Assembly (NCBI GenBank): GCA_021209875.1
Contig: JAGYVD010000005.1
Location: 1,302,001-1,366,000 of the forward strand
DNA from: Rosellinia necatrix
Lineage: Eukaryota > Ascomycota > Sordariomycetes > Xylariales > Xylariaceae
Direction: 5' to 3'
Length of the DNA: 64,000 nucleotides
Program-made: the position numbers and the translations under genes
Shown: positions 55,551-64,000 of the stretch, piece by piece
Numbering within the stretch: the first letter of the stretch is position 1
How the letters are laid out: each line of letters starts with the position of its first letter
Notes under the pieces: model-generated
What the model saw: the letters and a program-made list of their open reading frames with translations, nothing else
What the model was told of the DNA's origin: nothing
The model's database searches: none

Positions 55551-58500
55551 ATGGGATGCGACAGGTGGAGCACAAACGACGCCCTGGCAACCATCTCTAG
55601 CCAGGAGATTCAAGCACGGTCAATAGTGTCTAACGCACCTTGGACCCCTCATCTGCGTTCGCCAAAGGCACACGGCATATGCGCTCTGCCTGTCCAGTCT
55701 ATCCCGCCCACGACTGTTGAGAATATTGTACACCGACCGTATGGGATTTCGTTTAGGACTGTCAACCTCTCGTTTTCGACCCTCCTTCCAGGACATGTGA
55801 GAAGCGAAACCAGAGCACCCAAGGCGACCGAGGAGAGACTTATGGGGCTGGGCGGAGGAATGAACCGAATCATGGATGGGGGCACCCTGGATAGCAATTC
55901 CTGGAGGCAGGTTTGCTTAGATGACGAGCCAATATACTGCCCTGCGCCGTCACCGTCGATCTCGGACATCATCTGTCCCGGGTCCGATGACGAAGCCGAT
56001 GAAGCCACCAGGAACGCAAAAATACTCCGGTATGAGGAACACGGTCGTCGTTATTTGCAGGGCAGACCCCTTCGTATTCTTTCTGCCTCTCTTCATGGGC
56101 CCTTCGACAGAGCTTCCGGGTGGCAGAACCCCTGGCTTCCGAAACAGCCCTCAGAAAACATACGCCACCTTAAACACCCTTCTCGGCCATCAGTCGCCTC
56201 ATCGGCGACCCGACATGAGATCGATATTCCAGTCGACGGAGTAGCTAGCGAGGAGGGCAGCGCAAACAAAAACCTGGGCAGTTTTATGGAGTGTCACCTA
56301 CCGAGCCCACGAAGCCATGAAAATCTGCAATTCTCCAGGAGCCCATCTCATGCCGAAAAATGCTCCCAGATAAAATCATGGGCTGAGGACGTTCACGAAA
56401 GTGTGCCGGGCACAGATCGATTTTGGGCGCCGAACCGCAGCTACGTTGACTCCCACGCAGAGCCGGCTATGAAACGCCCAGCAGGAAGGGACTGGCTGAA
56501 GCGACGGTCAGCGAAAAAGCGAAAGCCCAGTCCATCTCATAACGCGAGCGCCACATATACGTCGACTCCGACACCAGCAGCGCCCATAAGACCTAGGGGG
56601 GGGAAAGAATCAATAGCCGGAAGAATTGGACATCGGAGTTTTGAAATGACCACACCATCTTCGAGCCCTGGCAAAGGGCCTGAGGAGCCGCTAGCTTGGG
56701 CCGATACTGAGCCGGCAGCTTCACACGAGGGAGTGGGATCGCAGGAAGTGGGATCGCGGATGCCTTCCTATACATCCACGGAGGGTAGTAAGATGGTTAC
56801 GAAACCGCCGGTCCAGGTTATACAGGGCGGCGGGCAAGTGGAGCAAATGGAAGGGGGGCACCACGACGAAATCGAAGCAGAAAACGCTGAAATGTTAGAG
56901 AATGTACGCCTAAATCCACCCCGGAGTCAAACATCCTACAGCGGTAATCTTGAAGAAACCGTTCGTTTTCAGGATTATGCCGACGAAAGTTTCTGTTACC
57001 GAGCCCGAGAAGCAAAGCAAGGCATACCCCCGACGAAAGCCAACACATCAATCGCCTGTTGCAGCCCACAACGCATGCAAACTACGTCGCCTATGTTGCA
57101 TGGAAATGACGAGACAGCCCCTATATCATCCAGCCAAATTATCCAAGAATCCAACTTAAACATAGTGAATTCTAGGCATAAAATAATTCGCAATGGCAAT
57201 CCGACCGCCGTTACAATCCACGAGGCCGATAACTGTACTGCTACCACTCCGGAGTCGGGCCGCCGCCTGCTCCAACTCCAAGAGCCCACATTACAGAGCC
57301 ATGAAGCCATAGATACGAGCGAGGCAAACTCTACTTCAAAAATTAGTACAAGTCAGCCTTTGAGCGACATGACGTCGAGCAAGCAAGCTTCTAGACTCAA
57401 CATTCGAAATGTTATACCCCATACTGTGCCAAAAGCCAAACAAGCCCAGAGCGCGAGCACGGGGGCGGTTTTCGACGAGGGGTTGATATCCATAAGCAAT
57501 TTAATTGATGGGGATGAATCAGGAGATGCCGAACCTGTTGAGCAAAGACAAGGCAATTACTCATACGAAGACTCTGCCCTGCTTCAACATTACACAATAT
57601 CGACCCCTAAAATCCACAATACCAGCCAGCTGTCTAAATACAGTGAGGCCGCAACTCCAACCAAAGCTAATGATGCCGCGAGTTATGCTACAGCCACAAT
57701 ATCTCCACCAGGGGCGGTAGAGTCTCAATCAAGGTTAAGCAAACATACAAATCATATTCTACTGCAAGAAATGGCGAAATCGGTTATCAACATCGATGCT
57801 AGCGTGAGCCAAGATGGCGAAAACATCTCCGAAGATACGATAGCGAGCCAGGCCGTCCCAGCTGAACAGCAAAGCCCTTGGGTGCCCCTATATCCCGTTA
57901 ATGAAAGCATCCAGGCTAGGGACGACAAAGCAAGCCTCACCGGAGAGGAATCTAAAGAGCTGTTGGCACAGCCTATTGTGATGCTGGCTAACTCTCCAAA
58001 ACCGGCGCACTACTCTACCGCAATTCACCCTTCACAGCAAAGCCCCTGGGTTCAAGAGTGCACTGAACTAGCGAGAGCAACCACAATCGAGGGGCCTATG
58101 AGTTTGAATACACCCGCTATTGTGGGCATCCAATCGCCCGAAAAAAGTCAAAGCCCGTTAATGCTCGCAAATCAAGAGCGGTTGACCTTCCCCTCACCAG
58201 CTATTTTGCCTACTTCAAGCAAGTCACCTTCAACCCTCTATAGGCATCCGTATATTAAAGGGTCACATGGGGCCACAGAGAAACAGGATATTACGTTAAT
58301 ACAAAACCCTCCATATACTCCTATTTCCAAGGTCGCTCGACAAACAACTCCAGATGGTGAAATATCAATCCGATCTTTCTCAAACTTCAACCATTCTTCT
58401 CCCCCGCGCTCAACTTGTTTTCCCGGGAGCTCTACAAGTCGAAGCATCCTCAGTGGCAGGAAACATCATGGTACTACAAAGTCCAGCAAACAAGTCTCAT

Positions 58501-59063
58501 TTGCCCTATTGTCTCACGAACAAGGGGGCGATGATAATGAGCCTTATACGAGGCCAAGAGCAGCATCTCCTCCACCCCCAAAATTAGTAGACCAAGAGGA
58601 AGAGAACGTTGATGGAAAATACCGAAATCACTTCGACATAATGAATCGTCGCATTAGTATCCACGGGATACCAGGCCCTCAGTATCGCCAACGCTTACTA
58701 CCAAGTTCTTCGCAACAGAAACCCGAGAGTCCGTCAATCGAAGCGATGGCCCGAGCATTTCGAGAGGCGGATATAGATTTATCGGACCATACAGATAATA
58801 CAATCGGAGATACTAGAACTGACCACCAGGGGTTGGAGGTAGGGAGTGTAGTGGCGAACAAAGAAAGGCCACAATCGCCATGGCAGCATGACAGCCAAGG
58901 TATCGACGACGTCGCAGTGGTGATGGGCAATCTTCCGGAGTTCCTGGACCTTTGGGATGTCAATACGGAAATGGATAGAAACCGAGTAGAGCTCAACGAG
59001 ACAGGAAAGCACGAAGCACCAAGCACTGATATGAGCATTCTACGAGGGGTTGGTATTTGGTAG
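55551..59063 (+). CDS. Large disordered protein with a recurrent Ser/Asn-Pro-Trp motif, unknown function
   Basis: Single-exon frame of 1,170 residues starting at an ATG. The N-terminal quarter looks conserved and folded or motif-rich: ERLMGLGGGMNRIMDGGTLD, WRQVCLDDEPIYCPAPSPSI, then LRYEEHGRRYLQGRPLRI and HGPFDRASGWQNPWLP. A basic patch KRPAGRDWLKRRSAKKRKP at about residues 305-325 looks like a nuclear localisation signal. The middle 600 residues are Ser/Thr/Gln-rich and disordered. A short motif recurs: QNPW at 192-195, QSPW at 774-777, 830-833 and 1108-1111, often followed by Val or Gln. The C-terminus has AMARAFREADIDLSDHTD and ends GVGIW. The N-terminal blocks resemble a fungal family sometimes labelled protamine-like, with no known function, so I leave it unnamed. 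It is divergent from cdc11. Confidence 0.75.
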   Translation: MGCDRWSTNDALATISSQEIQARSIVSNAPWTPHLRSPKAHGICALPVQSIPPTTVENIVHRPYGISFRTVNLSFSTLLPGHVRSETRAPKATEERLMGLGGGMNRIMDGGTLDSNSWRQVCLDDEPIYCPAPSPSISDIICPGSDDEADEATRNAKILRYEEHGRRYLQGRPLRILSASLHGPFDRASGWQNPWLPKQPSENIRHLKHPSRPSVASSATRHEIDIPVDGVASEEGSANKNLGSFMECHLPSPRSHENLQFSRSPSHAEKCSQIKSWAEDVHESVPGTDRFWAPNRSYVDSHAEPAMKRPAGRDWLKRRSAKKRKPSPSHNASATYTSTPTPAAPIRPRGGKESIAGRIGHRSFEMTTPSSSPGKGPEEPLAWADTEPAASHEGVGSQEVGSRMPSYTSTEGSKMVTKPPVQVIQGGGQVEQMEGGHHDEIEAENAEMLENVRLNPPRSQTSYSGNLEETVRFQDYADESFCYRAREAKQGIPPTKANTSIACCSPQRMQTTSPMLHGNDETAPISSSQIIQESNLNIVNSRHKIIRNGNPTAVTIHEADNCTATTPESGRRLLQLQEPTLQSHEAIDTSEANSTSKISTSQPLSDMTSSKQASRLNIRNVIPHTVPKAKQAQSASTGAVFDEGLISISNLIDGDESGDAEPVEQRQGNYSYEDSALLQHYTISTPKIHNTSQLSKYSEAATPTKANDAASYATATISPPGAVESQSRLSKHTNHILLQEMAKSVINIDASVSQDGENISEDTIASQAVPAEQQSPWVPLYPVNESIQARDDKASLTGEESKELLAQPIVMLANSPKPAHYSTAIHPSQQSPWVQECTELARATTIEGPMSLNTPAIVGIQSPEKSQSPLMLANQERLTFPSPAILPTSSKSPSTLYRHPYIKGSHGATEKQDITLIQNPPYTPISKVARQTTPDGEISIRSFSNFNHSSPPRSTCFPGSSTSRSILSGRKHHGTTKSSKQVSFALLSHEQGGDDNEPYTRPRAASPPPPKLVDQEEENVDGKYRNHFDIMNRRISIHGIPGPQYRQRLLPSSSQQKPESPSIEAMARAFREADIDLSDHTDNTIGDTRTDHQGLEVGSVVANKERPQSPWQHDSQGIDDVAVVMGNLPEFLDLWDVNTEMDRNRVELNETGKHEAPSTDMSILRGVGIW

Positions 59064-60832
59064 GAAGAGGAAGTTAATAGTATCTTGATACCCACACTTT
59101 TCTTTTCTTTCTCTTTCCTTTTTGCTAGACTATATTTGTGGGATTTGAGCTTGTCACACATCCTAGCTTAGGTTTGCATGGGCTGCCTAGTAGTGCTTCA
59201 TAAAAACATTTAAGTTTTGGTGCACGTAACTACTATATAATGAACAAAACGCACTTCACCAAAAGACGGGATCGAAATGAGTCCTCCAGTAATAGCAACT
59301 ATTCATTGGCGGCTTGCTATGTCATTTTTTAATACCCTCGATCCCAGAGCGGCCATATAGTGTCAAAATTAGTGCATTTTATGTTGGTCAAGGAACGAAT
59401 ACAGTTAAGTAAATGAAGATCACGACAATAAATTCCGGGCCGCCTGATAACCAGCCTCGACCCGTCAAGGGGATTATGTACTCCGGCGACCCCCAAAGCG
59501 GACGATTGAGACCGAGGCACCCCGAGACCTGCTCCTGGCCCCCTCCCCCCCTTTTTTTTTTTTTGCCTTTCTCCCGTCGGTAGTATGAATATCTAGACTG
59601 CTAAAGGCGATGAACCCGCTTCTATCGAAAATTGGGTAAGAGCTGCCATGTAGTGTAGAGAGCATTTTACCTGGTTGACCTGACCCAGCACCCACACTTG
59701 ACCCGATTTAGGTGATGAACCGAATGTTTGAAAGGCTTATTAGAAAAACGAAACTGAGTTTCTGTCTCGGTGGTATATTTCCTTTCTTTGTTGGGGGTAG
59801 CAGGGTGTCTTGCTTCACATATCATTTCTCAAGACATGACAGCTAACTTCATCGCCACCCTCGTCTGATGTCATTGGAACGTGGAGGCCGATGGCTTGCA
59901 TTAAATATCTAGATCTGATACCAACGCTAGAAAGATTTGGGGGTGTCTTGACAGCGCAACGGATTACACATAATTCACGCGTTGGCACACTATCAAACAT
60001 CATGCCGCAAATCAAGTATTTGGCGCGATGCTTACAGAGTTGGTTAACCGATCCCAAAACACTATTTCGCCTTCGTTTGCACTCGAGAATACGTAGTCCT
60101 ATGATTAGGCAACAGAAAAACAACTTGCCAAATACGTGGCAAGTCAGATGACAACAGGCCACGGAAGAAAGGCAGGCCGGCAGCAGGCTTGACGATATTC
60201 TTGCCACCGTTGTCAACCTAAATTGGCCGGTCCGAAGCTGCTGCACGTGGACGGGAGGTCATGGGGACGAGTCAAACAATCACGGGCTCCGTAATCCCAG
60301 CCGGACCGAGAGGACGCTGAGGTGATGACACGGGGGGGTGGGGAGGACTTCTTTTCTTGGCCTCTTTAAATGACGTGTTTGTTGTCCACTGAGCGGCAAT
60401 GATGGCGTGAAAAAGGAAGCCCGGTCAATGGCGGAGCTCGGCGGACGGGCGCCCTGAGAGGGGTTAGAAGACCGGGCCGGATAGATAGCCGTATGATAAA
60501 CCACATCATGGATTCAGTCTTGCCCAGCCCTGGCCGGCTTAACGAACACTAAGGCGCCGGCAGGCTCGACCGTCTTTCCGGTTCATATGCGGGCGAGTAT
60601 GCCACGCTTGCGGCTCCCGGTCCATCACGGAAACATGCAGCCATTGTGTGCTGTACACGACGGTAGAATGGCCGACGTACACGGCGTTGTTGGCATGGTA
60701 CTCTTCCCCAAAGCAAGCGAGTGAGTGGCTTTCAGCCATTGACTACGCCATTAACTACTATCTGAATAGTTGGATTATCTGAGAGGGGTTCTGGCCTGGG
60801 CCATTGGAGTAAAGACGATCTTCAGATAGTGC

Positions 60833-60890
60833 TCTCCATCTATCCATCCACCCATCCATCCATCCCTCCATCCCTCCCTCCCGACCGACC
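60833..60890. repeat. CCAT/CCCT tetranucleotide microsatellite
   Basis: Tandem ATCC / CTCC tetramers, about 14 imperfect copies, lie in non-coding DNA. Confidence 0.8.
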
Positions 60891-62034
60891 GCCGGCGTGT
60901 AATCACCTCGTCGTGTTGCCGAGCCACTCACCATTTCAGGCTGTGTCGATTCAAATATGCGTATGCCACATGTTACACGACATTTGGAAGGGCGAGGAGA
61001 AGCGGGCTAGAAGATTCTTTGACGGTAGATGGAGGGCGCTCGCTGAGAGGTTATTAACCTGGGTCTACCTGGGCGAGTAATAGTGCACTATCTATGTAGC
61101 CCCTCCGACTACCCCGACTACATGTACTACATGCACCCCATTCGTTCCGTCCGGCGGCAGGATGACATATTGACGAGCTTAGCGGAATAAATAGTCTGAA
61201 TGTCCGAGCACGTCGCATTCGTTCGATGCAGGCATTTGCGGGCATTTTCGTTGAGGGTCTTTGGGGTCCTTTGGGGGAGTTCTGGCGGTCCGGATTTGGC
61301 ACCGAACGTGAGTCTTCCAGACAACGGCTGGCATCCAATGAAAGAATGGGCCCTCCATTTGTTTCCGTGGTGTGGAAATTGGAATGACGATAGGGCTAAG
61401 GCGAGGGGGCTGCTGATTGGGCTACAGCGAGGCGATTCCTCCACCGCGGCGATGATCTCGGAAGGGGGTTTTCTGGAGATATGAGCTGGCGGTGTGCTGT
61501 TTGTAGTCAGCATTACAGCCGGGTCGGCAACCTAATAGGTAGGCCAAACCCGCCTAAGGAAGCTAATGTAGGAAGTATTTCCACTACCTACACGCAGAAA
61601 CACTGGAACGGACAAGGCCACCGCAAAGTCGGTAATTGTACCCTGACGGCTGCGAGGTCTAGACTCCGGCGGCGTATGGCAATCAGGGCACGGGTGCATT
61701 ATTGCCTTGATTGATCTGCACTTTTACTGATAGTCTAGTCTCGCGGGATCCCGTGCCATGGCTGTAAGGGGACCTAGACCTGGAGTTGGCTGGGAGTTGG
61801 CTATACACCAACTTGTAGGACCTGAATATAAACAGCCCACCCATTATCACCTGTTGAGGCTTGAGAGATGCGATGGGATAAATAGGACGCCGAATTGGCA
61901 GATGACCCGAAAAGGGTCCGTCGCACAACATGGGACAAGCATTAAATGACGTCGAAATGAGGTGACGAGCACGCGATGCTGGTACACAGGTGCACTGAGG
62001 CATGTAATATGTAGTAGCATGCAGACTTAGTAGG

Positions 62035-62420
62035 AGGCAGGTACCTGACCTAGCAGTTAGCATGTATAGCTACATACAGACTAACTACTGCCTAGGTACC
62101 TGCCAGGGAGCATGCCGTCAGAAGCTGCGCACCTATTTTTGTGTATGTACTTGTAGTAGGCAAGTAGTAAACGTGAGAAATTTGCGGGAATGCTATAAAC
62201 ATGCTAACTGGTAGGTAGGTAGGTACCTACCTAGTAGTAGGAGTCCCAGACATACCTATAAGCATCTAGGTAGGTAGGTAGCTTTTCCAGGTACTTGTTG
62301 GGAAGCTGGGTATTTAGAGGTAGATACTGGGTACCTATAACTACCTAATATGAGGAATTGCATGATAGAAAATTTCGAGTACTCAGCAGGTACCTGAATA
62401 GGTACGTAGGACATATCGAG
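62035..62420. repeat. TAGGTACCTA palindromic cluster
   Basis: Dense TAGGTAGG, ACCTACCTAG and TAGGTACC runs in both orientations, for example GGTAGGTAGGTACCTACC at about 62211-62228. Same family as at 425-1140. Confidence 0.75.
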
Positions 62421-64000
62421 AATGTTTTAATTAGGATCAAGATTGTCTAGATCGTTCTGTCTCGCGAGATGTTTTGGCCCTCATGCTTTAGTGAAAGCGG
62501 TTTCTTGAGGCAAAACGAACTGTATGATGGGCAAATATGAAATGGCATTCTTCATACAGGTATGTGTTATGCGCAATCGCTAATGCGAGACAATCTCCAA
62601 CCTACCTAGGTAGTCTTTAGGTACCTGATGTCCAGACTTACTGGGCGTCGCTAGAGGCTCTGGAGGATAGACCCTACACTACTAATGCAGGGTCCGCCAA
62701 GCGCCCACGACCAGTGGTTAGAGAGAAAGAGAATTGAGTTCTAGTCAGTGGCCAGAATTGCGGAGCAAAATAATGCTGTGTAAGTATTAGTTCCCAGAAA
62801 ATAAAAGGACCCAGCAGAAATAAAGAAAGACAATGCCGCTGCATATTCACCAGGATCGGTCACTATGTACAATATGTATGTACTGATATAAAATGCGACC
62901 GCTGTATCTGCGCTGTAAATATCGTGTGAGGGGTGAAAACGGGAGCTACCTAGGTAGTTACTGTGACGATCGTACGAGAAGTGTGCGAGAAGTGGATAGG
63001 AGACTATGCCTAATATGGGACCTGCCGGATCAGGTTCTCAACATGAATGGCTTGTGGACCTATGACGTAGGCCGATTGCGCCACTAGAACGGTTGTAGAG
63101 TGCGATTAAGTGATAAATACCGTATACTCCCACTGGCTTAGAAAGCCAGACACTGTATTGTGTTTAGGTATTTGTAGATGAAATGAGTGGCGACTCGAGC
63201 GTAGCCCGGTATAATGGAATTATAATTCTATAGTAATCGTTGATCTCGAGTAAATTTCTGCAAGATGGCATGGAGGCGTGTTTGGCTATTTCGGGCTGCC
63301 CTATCGCCGAGTACCTATCCTATTATTGAATGCTGTGGGATGTACGTGGTATTATGGCTGTCAGTGTCAGCTGCGAGAATGACACGGAGACGGAGACAGG
63401 CGGAGTTAAAAAGGTGCACTCTAGAATATCCGGCGTCGGTATTCAGCTACCTACCTGATACAGTATTATCTTTGGTCAATGCTTCTGAAGTATCCGACGG
63501 AGCTCGCAAGGGAGAAAGCTGAGGATGCGTAACATACCAGGACCGCACTTATCGTGTAGATACTGTATACATCAGACGTACCTGTATTATGCATGTGCTC
63601 CGATGTGGGTACGTACTACAACTAGTACATACTACCTACGTACATCCATACGTGCATACATACAGAAGGCGTCGATCTTTACACATTTAGCAGGGCCAAT
63701 ATAGATCAAATGATTGGTTGTTGTACCGAGTGCAACCATATTATTTTATCAATACACTACCTAGGTAGGTAGATGGGAAGTTGAGGGTTGCCGGCTACAA
63801 CAGCATTTAGCTCACGACTAATCGGCGTGGCAAGTAGATCTTGACAACAAGTGTCTCAAAAGTTTGTTCAAGTTCCAGGAGACGAAGAAAGACCAACTCG
63901 ACTCGAGAACAGTGCTAAGACGGGTTAGACCCGTACCGTAAAAGTATGTTGTACTTATGTAAGTATATATATATGTGTGCTTATCCAAATATGGGCTAAG

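Larger units (their letters stand above)
59064..64000. other. 4.9 kb right-end intergenic region
   Basis: I see no gene over almost 5 kb. Contents: polyadenylation-type T-rich sequence just after the 55551 gene; C/T homopolymers at about 59545-59565; a CCAT/CCCT microsatellite at 60833-60890; TAGGTA clusters at 62035-62420 and about 63750-63775; and short open frames with no domain. It may be a promoter and leader for a gene beyond the right edge, or simply gene-poor DNA. Confidence 0.55.

Noticed and set aside
61127..61513. Overlapping 128-codon (minus) and 94-codon (plus) frames
   Set aside because: Neither shows a motif, signal peptide or codon pattern like the genes here.
1..64000. CRISPR arrays, rRNA, intact transposons
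   Set aside because: No regularly spaced direct repeats, rRNA core sequences, transposase or reverse-transcriptase motifs were seen. A CRISPR array is not expected in a fungal nuclear genome.

Overview
The window looks like nuclear DNA of a filamentous ascomycete (Pezizomycotina, probably Sordariomycetes). The evidence is the gene content: a Zn2Cys6 transcription factor, a HET-domain gene, the Cdc11/Nud1 septation scaffold, an SNT1/NCoR-type SANT corepressor, and large low-complexity fungal proteins. Introns are short (about 50-150 bp), with GTAAGT-like donors, CTAAC-like branch points and pyrimidine-AG acceptors. Intergenic DNA is long and repeatedly carries palindromic ACCTAGGTA / TAGGTACCTA runs that are essentially absent from coding sequence. 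No rRNA, tRNA, CRISPR array or intact transposon was recognised.

Left part (1-32.2 kb), mainly core genes: the spliceosomal cyclophilin cwc27 (minus) is divergent from deoxyhypusine synthase (plus, three exons). A small basic coiled-coil protein of unknown function follows. Next is a very large SANT-domain corepressor (about 2,100 aa, with SR/RGG-rich N-terminus and QHP/poly-Q C-terminus). Then come a GC-rich poly-Q membrane protein (15.7-16.8 kb), a signal-peptide plus single-TM Ser/Thr-rich glycoprotein (minus, 17.8-18.7 kb), a 4.3 kb gene-poor stretch, a 1,122 aa acidic fungal protein of unknown function (minus), a 2.9 kb repeat-rich gap with possible gene relics, and the vacuolar H+-ATPase subunit a gene vph1 (minus, five exons reconstructed).

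Middle part (32.9-48.7 kb), accessory island: on the minus strand are a four-exon short-chain dehydrogenase, a Baeyer-Villiger flavin monooxygenase, a second short-chain dehydrogenase and an amino-acid-type permease. Divergent from the permease is a Zn2Cys6 regulator. The set (uptake, two alcohol/ketone redox enzymes, ketone-to-ester oxygenation, local regulator) looks like a small catabolic or secondary-metabolic cluster. It is followed by a HET-domain protein and an AT-rich, frameshifted RNase H-like gene of the GFD2/YDR514C type.

Right part (49-64 kb): the septation/mitotic-exit scaffold cdc11/nud1 (minus) is split into two long reading frames. The roughly 60 bp between them still read as protein in a third frame, and both frame changes fall on C6 tracts. 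It is divergent from a 1,170 aa disordered nuclear-type protein with a recurrent short Pro-Trp motif. The last 4.9 kb shows no gene, only low-complexity and palindromic repeats.

Main points for a second look: the accessory metabolic cluster, the double homopolymer frameshift in cdc11, the zinc-cluster regulator whose first cysteine lies in a 17-codon first exon, the unresolved start of the SANT corepressor, the coding-like remnants downstream of deoxyhypusine synthase, and the palindromic intergenic repeat family.
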